Source: Capsicum annuum
Lineage: Eukaryota; Streptophyta; Magnoliopsida; Solanales; Solanaceae
Direction: 5' to 3'
Length of the DNA stretch: 64,000 bases
Assembly (NCBI RefSeq): GCF_002878395.1
Contig: NW_025841853.1
Coordinates: 62,001-126,000 of the forward strand
The notes beneath the pieces were generated by a model that made no database searches, was not told where the DNA came from, and was given only the letters and a program-made list of their open reading frames with translations. Both the position numbers and the translations under genes were made by a program. Positions within the stretch are counted from its first letter, which is position 1. Each line of letters opens with the position of its first letter. Of this stretch, positions 22,852 to 35,100 are shown piece after piece.

Positions 22852-24300
22852 TGATGAGTGGTGATTTTACCACTCATTTACATCCAAAATTTGTGCACAC
22901 TACTATTATTTGAAGGTATGAATGTGACAGGTTTGTCAGTTAAATGCACTAATTTCAATATTTTGCAGGCATACAGGCGATTAGAAAGAAAGATATGGAT
23001 TTTAGATGAAAAGTAAACAAAAGGAGAAGAAAAGTGCAAGATTGAAGACCCTGAACGTAATCAAAATTAGTTACCGCGATCACGGCAACTCCCATTTGGT
23101 CAGCATCCGCACTGGCGAGAATCTTAAGGTAATCGTTGTAATCGGGATCGCGGACAAGATGCAACAATCTTGGCTTGTTAGGTTTATGACTAGGGGAAAT
23201 TCTATCATTTTACCTAGCCGAACCCATATCCCTTATAATACTAAAACCCTTTCCCATTTGTTATTCTAGACTTTGAGAAATTGAATTTTGGAAAAAATGT
23301 CACCCTACTATTTAGGGAAACATTTGTGTTTGAATTTTCCAAATTGAGTTTTGTGAAATTTAAGTGTAAATTGAAGATTCTCCTTGCTTTCTATTACCAT
23401 GGATGCTTTGAATGAACCTTATGGTATATTTCTTCCTATTTACTTTATGTGTAGCTAAAATTACTTGAAATAGGATTATGTTAAACTAAGGTGAAAATAT
23501 ATATGGGTTGTGATGTATTTGTTTTTATTCTAGTTTGTTGCTGATGAGTTTCACTATTGCTTGTTTGGATTTGTTGGGGTTATTGGGAGAAAACCCCAAA
23601 TACCGTATATGGATTTGTGGGTCAGAACCAAAATTTGTTGAAAGATTACATCATACTTGAAAAAGGTATGTGGGTGATCTTTTTGTACCCATATACTCAT
23701 TGAATGAGGGAAATGTGTGACAAAGTAATAGTGGACAACAATGGATATAGTTTGTTATCTTTTCAGTTTCATAAGAATAAGGACAATTAAAGAGTTAGCA
23801 TTGTCTTAGGCATCTTTCAAGATATAGGGATTCCCAATTGAGCTATTAGGTTATCTTAATTGAAACAATCGTGAGGTACCACAAAGGGTCAATGGGTGAT
23901 ATTCCTTATGTTTTTTTGACAAACTAGCTTTAAGGACCTTCAACCTAGCCTACTATATCGTTAATGACTAGAATTTGTACCAAATCATCATGCACTCATG
24001 CATAACTTGCCCTTAGATAGACACTATCCCAATTTCTTTTTCATATTAAATTTTCAATTACAATTGTTGCCTATTGATTTTTATCTTGAATCGAATTTGA
24101 TCTATTCACATTCCAAACTAACCCCCCATTTTTCATCACGAATTTTACTTTATTTACATTACAAATATTTTTTAGTAGCTATTAACACCCATAGAAGTAG
24201 AAGATAATTGAACACCTTTAGGATTCAACCTAAACATAAGTTGATCTATTCAAAATGATCGTCCTCTACAAAATGCAATGGTATCGGTGGGCATAGTCAA
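22852..24300 (+). repeat. Element G 5' LTR
   Basis: Starts TGATGAGTGG and ends shortly before the primer site. The first ~600 bases match the right LTR. A 7-bp perfect inverted repeat with a 6-base loop sits at 22856-22875. CG-rich words such as ACCGCGATCACGG occur near 23070. The ORF-like stretches here (23006-23269, 23998-24207) are non-coding LTR sequence in my view. The right boundary is approximate. Confidence 0.72.
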
Positions 24301-24302
24301 AA

Positions 24303-24321
24303 TGGCTCCCGTTGTTGAAGA
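24303..24321 (+). other. Element G primer-binding site
   Basis: TGGCTCCCGTTGTTGAAGA is a mutated version of the TGGCGCCGTTGCCGGGGA site used by Athila/Tat elements (tRNA-Asp type). This separates G and J from the tRNA-Met-primed elements A-D. Confidence 0.6.
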
Positions 24322-24439
24322 GTGAAATTTTGTTTTCATTTAAGCAGTGATAAGTGTTACATTGGGTATACCTTTAGTGGTGTGTTTTTATTTTGGTTCT
24401 TTTTTTAGTTTACTTTTTTGTTATTTCAATATTATACAC

Positions 24440-25270
24440 AAAGCCATAAGTGACAATGCAAGTTATGCTAGGTCAATTGACGGTCCTCTTGATTATGAGG
24501 AGCAACTCAATGATATTGGGCATACAAGTGCCATCCGTATCCCTTCTACTCATGGGAACGGGGTGTTTCACGTAACAAGCGTAGTGTTCCATATGTCCTA
24601 ATTGAAGGGACTTTTTATGGGTAAGCTAATGAGGACCCCAACTTTTATTTGAAAGTTTTTGTAAAAGTGTGTGCACCCTTTCATATTGGGCACGTAACCT
24701 AAAAGTCCATCAATTACACCTCTTGCCATTCTCTCTAACAAATGAGGTGATATTGTGGATTCAATCCCATCCGAACGAGTCAATTACTTCATGGGAAGAA
24801 CATATTGTGTCCTTCTTTGACCAATATTTCCCACTATCGAAGATTCTATATTTGTATGTTAAAATCACTAACTTTAAGAAATAGAATGCAAAACCCTTGC
24901 ACGAGGTGTGGGAAATATTCAATGGAAAACATATGTAATGTTCCAACCATGAGGTCGGGGAGAAAATGCTTCTTCAAATCTTCTACTAGGCTCAATATTA
25001 AATTAAAAAAATCATGGTAGACAATAAGGAAGGGGGCTCTCTTATAAATTTGACTTATCATGAGTCTATGAACTAGATTGATGAGGTTACCAATAAATAT
25101 CCAGCGTGGGACACTCGTGAGACCGAGGTTCCAAAAGGATATCCTACTACCTACTTTGTTGATAAGGAGAAAAAGAAGAGATATGAAGAGAGAGAGAGAA
25201 AAATATTGAAAAATGATTATGTAATTTGAACTTCTAACCAAGTATCTGATGGGTGCACCAACAAAAGTTG
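24440..25270 (+). pseudogene. Element G gag
   Basis: Frames across this stretch read DYEEQLNDIGHTSAIRIPS and GNGVFHVTSVVFHMS, then EVILWIQSHPNESITSWEE and FFDQYFPLSKILYL. These correspond to the Athila/Tat gag pattern (FPFSL.GEA..WL....SITSWEEL...F..RFFP.SK). Stops and frameshifts are frequent. Further on it reads YPTTYFVDKEKKKRYEEREK. Confidence 0.7.
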
Positions 25271-26284
25271 TGAATGGGTTGGCATCCAAGGCCTATGATG
25301 ATAAAGTGGCCAAGAGAATTGATGACGAAATTTGGTATTTGACTTATTAGTCATGGGGTTCCCTCTTTGCCTTTGTAAGGTGAGGTGGCAATCAAGGATG
25401 GATGGATCATGACTGTGACCATGTTTTGAGGGATAAAGATTGAGAGTGTGATCGTTGTGTTCCCCCTCATGATCGGGTAAAGAGTAAAGAAGCAAACCTC
25501 GTTGACCCTAGAAAATACAAAATAAAAAATGTCTTGGCAATAGTTTTGATAAAAGTGGAAGGAACAAATGAGATGGTCTGTGAATTGAAATAAAACTTTT
25601 TGAAAATCAACCAAACCGTTGTCTTCCACTCCGTTTTGATTAAACTATTGGAAATAAAAATAGGCCAATTCTCCACCCTACTAAATACTAGACATAAGGG
25701 TGGTCTTCCTAGTTATATCATTTTGAATCTGAAGAATGATCATTTAAAGGAAGCTTAGCGACAAAATATTAGTTAAAAAGAACCTAAAATTGAGAAAATA
25801 AATATGAAGAAAAATCTTGTGGTTGAGTTAAAAGAAGAAACTCTGAACTCTAAAGAAAGGTATGAAAAAGAACCATAGTGATTGACAAAAAAGTGGATAA
25901 AAATGATAAGACATGAAGTGACGTATAGACCACCATTAAGAAACCCCCTCCATTTCCACAAATTGTTAAGAAAAAAGATGAGAGCAACAAGCATAAGAAA
26001 TTCATGACTAAGCTTAGAAACATCTATACCAATATCCCATTACTATAGGCTATACAAGAGATTCCTAGGTATGATAAGCTTATGAATAAATTGATGGATA
26101 AAAAGAATTATATTGAGGGTGACACATTGAATTCACTCATTTATAACACTATCATGACTAGTGTGATAGCGGATAAGAAGGAGGATCTCGAAGCCCTTAC
26201 AATTCTATAAATCTTCAGGATGCATGAGTTTTAAAAAGGTTTATTTAACCTTGGTGAAAATACAAATATCAGGAACTTTGAAAT
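25271..26284 (+). other. Element G gag-protease linker, decayed
   Basis: Rich in Lys/Glu codons and A-runs, as in the variable linker of Athila/Tat gag-pol. Faint frames such as KPPPFPQIVKKKDESNKHKK (about 25940-25995) support that. There is no continuous coding. Minus-strand open frames here (25217-25495, 25351-25629, 25467-25676) are shadows. Confidence 0.45.
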
Positions 26285-26640
26285 ATATCAGAGGCTTGGC
26301 TTATGAGAAATTTAATAGTAGACTGGTCTACCAAGAGACCGGTTGGTGTTTTATTTAACATGTTGGTGAAAGTGGATAGATTCATCCTTCCAGTGTATTT
26401 TGTGATGCTAGATTTTGGGATAGACCAAGAGGTTGATAATATCCTTAGTCTACCTTTCCTTGTTACCGTAAGTGCTATCATCAACTTGGATCTAGGTAAA
26501 ATAAAGTTTAGGGTCCATGATGGTAATGTATCCTTTCGGGTGTACAAAATGAAGAAACAACCCGTAGAGCTTCAGGTGGTGTCTGTTATAGATGTTGCAG
26601 ATAAGGAAGTGGATGATAGTTCCCTTCAGGATCCAACTTG
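26285..26640 (+). pseudogene. Element G retropepsin, C-terminal part
   Basis: The open frame 26303-26641 reads RPVGVLFNMLVKVDRFILP, FVMLDFGIDQEVDNILSLPF, then FRVHDGNVSFRVYKMKKQP. It matches the Athila/Tat protease after the catalytic Asp (RP.G.L.DVLVKV..FIFP.DFVILD...E.PIILGRPFL). The catalytic N-terminal DLG/DSG motif is not visible, so this is a fragment. Confidence 0.78.
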
Positions 26641-27640
26641 AAAAATATTAAGATGTTGTGCCATGACAATAACTAAGGTGCCATATGTGAGGTAATCCAC
26701 AAATTCCATGAAATTAGCTCCCACCATTTGTTTTTAATTTTGTAGTATAGATTTTAATTATGTCATTGATTAATCCATGCATTTGTGAAACTATAGTTTG
26801 ATTTTAATGAGTTTGAGAAGTGGAAAGTATGAAATTTTTTCATATTAGACTCAACAGAGGAGTTCAAAGGACAAAAATATGGCCTCAGATACCGCAATCG
26901 CGCGCCTAGTGCCTCAGCAATCGTAGTCTCTCATGTAATCGGGATCATACACCTAGGACCGCTATCTTGGTAAAGATAGTTTAAATGACCATCTGAATTC
27001 CATATTTCCCTCACACTCCCTTCTCAACTCTTCTCTAAAATTGTACCCACTCTTGCTCATTCAAATGAAATTTGGCAACCATGTTGCATTATTACTCAAA
27101 AGAATTCATGCATTAATTGTTGAAAGTAGGACATAGAATGCATGACATAGGAAGGTCCTAAAACTATTTTTTTCATTGCTAAATCTTTATTTAAATGTTC
27201 TTGTGAAGTGGTTCCCTGTTATGAATGGTATGCAAGCATTTGGATAAGTCTTGACTACCCAAATTGCATTCAAAATTGACCAAAATTTTGTGTACACATT
27301 AGTGCTCTCTCAAATGCACAAGCAAACTCAAAACTAGTAGTTTTCACATTCCTATGGCATGATATAATACCTAGGAACCTCTTTCAATGCTATTATTGTT
27401 AATAATTAGCTTCAGAAAATGATTTGACTTTTGAATTTGAATTTTAAATTCTAAGAATCTATCCCCATCCAGCCTTTTATACTGTGATTACGATCTCGAC
27501 TCAAAGGCCTGCAATTGCCAAAACTGAGGCAAGATTTCAACCTTGTCCAAAAATCTTGCACTTCCAATTTTTATCAAAATACCATTAAGTAACCATCTCA
27601 TGGTCTTTATTGGGCAACATAGCATAGTTTGTGCATGAAA
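26641..27640 (+). other. Element G spacer with CG-rich words
   Basis: No coding similarity. Patches of CG-rich text (CCGCAATCGCGCGCCTAGTG near 26895; TACGATCTCGACTC near 27488) resemble those in the G LTRs. This is where RT-RNase H-integrase would be in a full element, and none is detectable. Confidence 0.45.
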
Positions 27641-28934
27641 ATATTGATGATGATTGTTGTTGTATTGTTATTATGTTTTTCAAGTTTATATTATTGGAGA
27701 CTACGATCAAGTTCGATTTTTGGCCCTTGAGTTCCAAAACCATTACTATGGTGATCTCCCACCGATAAATCTTCTTTTGAAAAAAGGCATATGTTTAAAG
27801 AAGGTTTCAAAAAAGATTTTGACATTTTATGATAGACTTATAGCCATAGGGTGGAGATATTTTTACCCGTATCCATGCAAGGAGAATGAGTAGTGTCTAT
27901 GAGAATTCTATGCTAATATTTGAGCAGTATAATTCTTAAGCTTAATTAGGGTTATTAGGATCTGAGGGAAGGAGGTGAACTTTTGGTAAAAACAAACTAA
28001 TGATATATGCGGGATCCAGAATGGGAACTCGAATCAATTTGATACAAAAGGTTGTGAATCGGGTAGTTGGATGGCGGAGAAGCTATGGCCTAGCAAGGAT
28101 ATTCCTTGGATGGCTAATAAGAGAAACATATTGATGCATGATTCACTGCTAAAGGACTAATTTTGGTAACCATCATTTGTAGCTAGGTCTCTCCCTGCAC
28201 TAGCATGACCGTGGTTCAAGAATTGCAGGACTAGATAGTTTCTCGTACTAGATTGTAATCTTTGAATGTTGGTCGGCTTGTGATTTCAGATATGGAGTTT
28301 TCAAGAACCATGGTGGTATGCATCTCTTTTTTCCTTCTCTAATTACTAAGTTCGGTAGTCAACATGGGGTTGCGGAGTACCAAACACATAATTGGGTGGG
28401 CCCTAGCATTGCCATTTGTCCTAAAAAATTTGGGGTGATGGTGTATGGGGCAAGAATAAGAAGATGAAGATCAATTTGGATAATATGACATGTGAAGAGT
28501 AAGAGTCGTGTAGGGCATTCATAGTTAGGCCCTTTAAGGAGATAAGTACTGATTTGAGGGCCATTAGGGAGCTTGTGATGGAAGATCCCACCACCACCTT
28601 TCATTCATATATGTATTTATAAGAATATGAGAAGTATTTGGTACCAACCGACACAGGGAGCCACCACTGCTAGGATTGAGAGGGCCTAATCATTCTTGGA
28701 AGAGTTAATCTTAGAGCTGTGAACTAGTATGAAAAAATAATGAAAAGGGAGATCAAGATGGACAAGTTCTTTAGAAAGAAGCCAAAGGGGGTGAAGGTCC
28801 CATATAAGGTCCTAAAATCTCAAGACAGACTACCTTCCTCCCGAGTTAAGAGATATGATAAGGACCTAACTAAGTGGTCCAATTGTGATGATGTTAGAGA
28901 AAATGCAAATATTTATGGTGAAATAAACTCTTAA
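27641..28934 (+). pseudogene. Late ORF of element G, plant-transposon-protein-like
   Basis: In broken frames it reads KKGICLKKVSKKILTFYDRL and GWRYFYPYP, then VVNRVVGWMAEKLWPSKDIP, and ends in the open frame 28740-28934 (KMDKFFRKKPKGVKVPYKVL). The arrangement resembles the putative plant transposon protein family carried 3' of pol in many Solanaceae gypsy elements, in an env-like position. Function is not established. Many stops. Family assignment is from memory of pattern, not a search. Confidence 0.45.
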
Positions 28935-30829
28935 TGCGGTTATAGGGAGAACTTTTTTCTCTCTTTATGCTTTGTTGTTTATGTAGTGAGGACACTACAA
29001 GCTTCTTAGTTGGGGGTGCCTATCTCCGTATTCATTTCATTCTCCCTTCAATATAGAGATATTTCTTGATGTGTCTATGTTATTTTGGATGAATTTTGTT
29101 TTTCCTGGGTGTATTGTTCGGGCACTCCGATGGTGCCCACATTTTCATGGAATAGTTTTTCCTTTTATTTCAAGATTTTTACATTATCTTTAGTTTTTAT
29201 GTTAATATCAAATGATTCATTTCCTATGATAGATTGAGTGACGACATTTTTAAAAGAAAATTTTCATGATTGGTTTAAAGCCTTTGATGCTTGGGAATTC
29301 TCAGTACCCATAGCATCAGAGCTATAATTTCAACAAAAATCTAAGTACCTATAGCATTTGGAATTATGGGATCACACGTAGACCTATGGTGAAGTCTGAG
29401 TAGACATATGGTTGGATTGAATGAGAGCTGAAACATGAGATGTTGGCCTGTTTTGGCGCAGAAAATAAAAAATTTTGCATGGTGTAAATGCAAAGAAAAC
29501 ACCCCCTTCATCTAAAGAAAAATTCAAAAATAAAGGGGACAAATGTGAGAGGCCTTGTAACAATACTTTACCTCTTTTTATGAATCCAAAGTTTTGACTT
29601 GTAGAAATATCAGTATACTTCATTTTGTATCAAGTGGGAAGGGTAATTGAACTAAGTTGAAGAGTTTTCATGCCATGTGCAGTAAGCGTATTTGTCTAAA
29701 TCTCATTCATACTTGTATCATCTAGAACTTGACTCATTAGTCTCTTAAGGCTAATTCTTTTTATGCTTGGTTAGGGAAATGATCCTAGTCCATCTTTGTT
29801 AACATAAGAGCCCACATTAGGCTAAATAGCCTACCCATGCATAGAAGAAAAGCCTTAGTTACCCAATTCGAGCCTTTATGTCTTTCTTTGGCAATAACAT
29901 TAGAAGCCTTGAACCATTCAAAGTTCTTCAGTCTCTTGAATCCTACCCTCCTTGAACATAAAAAATAAGAAAATGAGGCTAAATACCTATGTTTGGGTGG
30001 TATATTTGGAAGAGATGACCTTGGGAAAAGGTAATGTAAATCGATGCCTATGAGCTAAGCTATGAAAAAGTGAAAAAAAATGAACAATGAAAAAAATGAG
30101 GCTTAGACTACAAAAGAAATAAGATATTGACAATGCTTTAATAAAGTTGGTTAAATCAAGGTTGCTAAGATAGGCATGTGTGAAGTGTGAAAGAAAAAGA
30201 AGTGGTCCATGGTAATCAGTTGTATGGAATAGTGTGATGTAGTTGTTCAAGGAGGGAGTAGACATTTTTTTACTAAATAATGTCCTACCCTTCCCTGAAC
30301 CTATGTTAAATGCTCAAAAATCCCTTTGAGATCTCCAACCAAGTGTACTCATTTTAGTAGAGATTGAAAATAATGGCAAACCTATTGTATGGTACTTGTT
30401 AGCATCAAGAGTCTTTGTGAGAGCGAGAGCTTCGCACTAAATGCCTTGTTGCATAATAGATAATTTTTTGTTCGAGGGATATTCTTCTTATGGGGAGGCA
30501 TATAACCAACTTGAGGAGGGTGATTTTGTCATCTTTCAAAAAATGAGATAAAAAGGGGTATAATGGAGTTGTGGTAAAAAAAAGTCAATTCTAGAGTGCT
30601 AGTGTTTGATCCCTTGTTGTTCCTTAAAGTCCATTGTATCTTTAAAAGTGCATTTATTATTGAGAGGTGTTGTGATATTAGCTTTCCCCATGTTTTAGAG
30701 CTACGAATAGTAGTAATCCAGTTTGAAGTCATTATTACAATGGGTTGCATAAATAGCTTAAATCCCATTGTCTTACTGAGTAAGAGGTAGCATGGCTCGA
30801 GAGAAATCAAAGGCTTAAGTTGGGTATGT
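28935..30829 (+). other. Element G 3' non-coding region
   Basis: No protein similarity on either strand. The short open frames 29384-29623, 29987-30265 and 30529-30810 on the minus strand have no supporting features. AT-rich, ending at the right LTR. Confidence 0.4.
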
Positions 30830-31368
30830 TAATGAGTAGTGAATTTACTACTCATTTACATCCAAAATTTGTGCACACTACTATGATTTGAAGGTATGAA
30901 TGAGACAATTTTGTTAGTTGAATGTACTACTTTTCACATTTTGCAGGCATACATGTAATGAGAAAGAAAGATGTGGATTTTAGCCAGAAGGGAACTAAAA
31001 GGACAAGAAAAGTGTAAGTTAGAATACCCTACATGTAATTAAGCTCAGTTACCGCGATCGGTGTCTTAGTGCCTCAATCGTGGCCACTCTACTTTGGTCA
31101 GCAACCGCGATTGCGAGGATCTAAAGGCAATCGGTGTAGCCATAATAGTAGAAAAGCTTCAATAATTATGACTTGGTAGGTTGATGCCCGGGGAAAATCT
31201 CTTATTTTGCCCAGTCATCCCAGAATCCCTTATAATCTAAAACCCTTTTCCATTTTTTATCTTACACAATATGAAATTGAATTTGGGATAATTTGTTATC
31301 CTACCAATCAGTGAAACTTTTTTGTTTGAATTTTCCAATTACCCTGGTTGTTTTGAATGAACCTTATG
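30830..31368 (+). repeat. Element G 3' LTR, truncated by element H
   Basis: Aligns with 22852-23430, with an internal deletion near 31330 relative to the left LTR. It stops at GAATGAACCTTATG, exactly where H's LTR begins. Its first 24 bases hold the same hairpin as the left LTR but with both partners of one base pair changed. Confidence 0.78.
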
Positions 31369-31973
31369 TGATATGATCCTAGCCATGAGGATATGAATCA
31401 AGATGTGGAAAAGTAAAGATAGGGGGATAGGATACTGATGATAGAAAGATAGACAAAAAATTTATGTCAAAAGGGCAATCTAAGGATATGTCAAACCCTA
31501 AAACCATGTTTAATGGATTATCAATGAGCACCTAGCTCTTACTTGACATCAAAGGGGATGAGATCCTCCTTACAACCAACATTTCTAAAAAAGGTACAAC
31601 ATTTTCTTTTCCAAGAACTCAAATACTCCCATGGAGTTCTCATGAATACATCATGTAAATTAATCCACAAAACTAAATAATGAAATATCTAAGGCACCTA
31701 TTTATATTAATTTCCCCAACACAACTAGCATATTACAAAAATATCCCAAAAGTGGATATTTCGAAAATAACCCTCAAGGGATCTCTTTATTCCATGCGCC
31801 ATAGCTTACCTCCACTCTAAGCTATCTTCCAAATATAAAATTGCTTGATTAAGAGCTTGAAGAAGGGCTTCCAAAAATATTATTTGATCCTTAGGGTGAT
31901 CTACTATTGGTTCTTCTCATGTTGGCCTCGAGTTGTGTGATAAAAAATGTAGATGTCAATTTGACTTGTATCA
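31369..31973 (-). repeat. Element H 3' LTR (605 bp)
   Basis: On the minus strand it starts TGATACAAG and ends ATCATATCA. The start resembles F's TGATACGGTACAA. It retains the coding-like opening DDTSQIDI...RGQH. It was first recognised by the purine tract next to it. Confidence 0.75.
31698..31706 (-). promoter_or_regulatory. Probable TATA box of element H LTR
   Basis: Minus-strand TATAAATAG, about 270 bases into the LTR. Element F has CTATAAATAG at the comparable place (near 6424). Confidence 0.5.
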
Positions 31974-32188
31974 TCCTCCCCTTCTCCAATAAGATTCAAC
32001 CTCGATCCAAACCTTTAAAAGCTAAAAGAAGTACAAAAAGACACGATATCCTCATAGCATGAGGATTAGGGTTAGCACAACCAATAATAGCATCTTGCTA
32101 AGGTTGCACACACTTAACATATAACCAAGGATCCTTCATGGTAAACATTTAAAATTTATTGAAAAATACACAAAGGAGATGGCTATGA
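31974..32188 (-). pseudogene. Element H 3' internal end with polypurine tract
   Basis: On the minus strand this reads through a segment matching F 8075-8250 and E 52960-53124 (a shared GGATCCTTGGTTATAT-like start, then AACCTTGG, then GGTTTGGATCGAGG). It ends in the purine tract GGAGAAGGGGAGGA at 31974-31987, abutting the LTR. It is the C-terminal part of the uncharacterised ORF, degraded. Confidence 0.72.
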
Positions 32189-35100
32189 TGAAACACCCAA
32201 GAATGTATCCTTACAAAATTTTTGGTTGATTGGTAATGATCATTATATGTGTTATGTTGTATACATATTGTGCGTTGTTTCTAACTTGTGTAGAGGTTGC
32301 CTGAATGCATGTTAATGTGTTCAATTGTGTTTATGCTTTCCTCTCCCTCATTCAAGCATGCATGGTCCAAGTTGGGAAGAATTGAAACACCTAGACTTGA
32401 ACACTTGAAAAGACAACTCCTTTTGATATCCCTGGGAAGATTCCATTGAATGGCTTGAGTCGTACCTTTGGTCACTACTCGTACCTTTCTTCCCCCCTTT
32501 TGTATCTTGAGCACAAAGTTAAGGTAGAATACACTATCCTATACGACAAGGCAATCCCTAGGTGGTAACCATGCCTATGATTCATATACTACAAGGTCAT
32601 ATGGAGTGAAAACCTAACCTAGACTGGACTATTTTCTTTCTGTTGAAGCTCAGGATTGTGGCATGAGTCGTATCCTTTGGTTATGACTCAAATGTTTCCT
32701 CTCGTACTAAAAATATTAGGGTTGACCTAGTAGAATCCAATGATACAAGTTAGGGTACCACTCATACCTTAGGTCATGATTTCTACATGAACCGTATGCG
32801 GGAGTAGTTCCCTTACACAAGTGGACTTTCCAGCTTTTTCTTAAGGACCTTTTTGTCATTTACCTTGCCTAAAAGCATATGTTATTGAACTACATAATTC
32901 ATCGTATCCTCCTTAGTCTTTAGTTTACAAAACTCAAACACTCCAAACAATCTCTCAAACTCATCTTCTGACATTGGAGGCTAGGGTTTCAAGAGTGGTC
33001 TTCAAGTGGAAAAGGAGAGTCAAGATTGTTGGTGTGTCATATTTTTTAGGGCATGTACCTCTTAACCTTACTAAATAATTCTAGTCCAATGTATTTTACA
33101 CGTGGTATAGTAAGTGTACATGTTTGTTTTGAAATCAAATCAAAGGGGGTTTTAACCTAATGATCAACAATGTTGACTATTGCTTAGACTTATGTATATA
33201 TGTTATTATTGATGTATTGCACGTGTGGGTGATAGTTGTTTGTTTTCTAACCAATGATTCTTGAGAATCGATATTATTGATGATTGTGGCTTTGAATATA
33301 ACCTTGGTAGAGGTATGTACACAAGGTGTTTATGAAAATATTTGAGTGAAATACCTAGTTACATATTGATGTATGTATTGAGTTAGGGTAATGTCCATAT
33401 GAGCTTGAATGATTGGTAAGTGGTATTTTAAAGTTATTGTGAACGATGTATTATATATTTTATTTTACTATTGGGATAATGTCTAGTAAGGGTTTGAAAC
33501 CCTAAACATAAAAATAAACTTGTTATATGTGTTGAGTCTAAATGTGGTGAAAGCTTGCTAGTGAATTGTGAATAGTAATATGGGTCTTAGTGATGATAAA
33601 TGATATTAAAGATGTGTTTAGTTAAGGCATGTGGCCTACTTAAATGATAAATGGTTAAATAGTTTTATGAAGGCCAAATGTGTATCTATTAAATTGGCCT
33701 AGTGGACATGAATAAGTTAAGATAATATCTAAATGAAAGTGAATACTTGTGGATAGTTGGTAAAGGCTGTGTTGGCCATGTATTGAATTATCATGATTGA
33801 GATTTCTTTGTAAATTGTTGCTATGAACCATGTTAATCATGGAATGAATTAGCCAATCGCTCAGAATGGTGGGATGCTCTATAAGTATGAATAGTTAATG
33901 ATTGATGTTGTGTTGATATTGATGTTGTGTTGATATTGTTGGCCATGTAATTTGGTAAACTATGACCATGTTGGTTTGATGGCTAAAAATATGGGTTCAA
34001 TCCCCTAAACTTGAACTTGAATTGTGTTTTAAACCAAGTATAGTGAACACGTAATATAATGTTGTTAATAGAAAGAGGATGTTTGTATGGGTCATGAGGA
34101 CCACAAATTGTGTTGTCTGATTAAATGAGTTAAGGAATTCGCCTTACGAAATAGTTGAGCAACGAAAGATTCCATAAGGACTATGTGGTCATGTGTGATA
34201 TTGAATTAGCTAAATGAGCGATAGACATTAAATGTGATATAAGTTATATGTATGTAAATGCGAACTAATGAGTCAAATGTTGTAACACTAACTAAGGGTG
34301 CCAATGAAACAACAAGTGATTCAAGTTCCTCGTCTAATAAAATGACTAGTGATTAAGTTCCTATCCCCATAACACAATAAGTGATTTATGTTCTTCATCA
34401 ATGACACATCTAGAATTTTGAGTTCCTAGAATGGTGATATTATTAGAGATTTCAGTTCCTAGTCCAAACCGATCTCTTGTTGTTAGAATACCTCATCTAA
34501 TTACATTACTAGTGATTTAAGTTACTATAACGGTGGAATGACTAGCAATTTTAGTTCCTAGTTCAATAAAATAAAACATCTAATGATTCAAGTTCCTAGA
34601 CTAGTGAAACAATTAGCAATATCAGTTACTAGTTCAATGAAATGTCAATGAGATTTGAAGAATCAGTCAACTTAGTTGAATGGGTTGACTTGGTCAAATG
34701 TGGTATGTTGGTTAAGTTTGTTTAGGGTTCAGATCCCCGTGACTAATGTAATAAAAAATTTAAAGGTTATAAAATTAGTAAGGTGGAAGATTGGAAGTTC
34801 TTCACTCCATGTGTCATGAATGAATGATTTGAGAATGCATGTTATGTCTTTTTTGTTTATGAATAATATGAACATGCTATGTATTTCTATGTGTATGAGC
34901 ATGTGTTTAAGAATGTGATTAGAGTTGCATTCCTAATAAGAACACTTTGGACCTATGTGTGAAATGTTAGAGTCTAATACTTGATGCCTCATGATTAAAG
35001 AGTCTGAGAATGTTGTTAAGTCAAGATATCTCGTTGGCTGTTATATATATATATATATATATATATAAGTAAGTATAGGTGTATGAATGTGATTGAACAT

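Larger units (their letters stand above)
22852..31368 (+). mobile_element. Element G: Athila/Tat-like Ty3/gypsy element lacking RT and integrase
   Basis: LTR starts at 22852 and 30830 match closely. Between them lie a tRNA-Asp-type primer site, gag, retropepsin and a late ORF similar to the plant-transposon-protein family. No RT, RNase H or integrase block was found between protease and the late ORF. The right LTR is truncated at 31368, where element H begins. The gap of 41 bases between A and G is unassigned. Confidence 0.75.

Noticed and set aside
23006..23269. 87-codon ORF at the start of G's LTR
   Set aside because: The same region of the right LTR is not open, and the sequence is part of an LTR.
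24846..25289. 147-codon minus-strand ORF
   Set aside because: Antisense to the gag of element G, with no protein features; a shadow of the plus-strand gene.
28740..28934. Small basic 64-codon protein as an independent gene
   Set aside because: It is the end of a longer broken frame (27641 onward) within element G.
34302..34645. Pol III B-box or tRNA-like units because of GATTCGAGTTCC words in the D LTR
   Set aside because: The word has an extra base relative to the B-box consensus, no A-box accompanies it, and it belongs to a degenerate tandem array.
35042..35067. TA dinucleotide run as an origin or regulatory site
   Set aside because: Microsatellite also present in the other D LTR and similar in A; ordinary slippage is enough.
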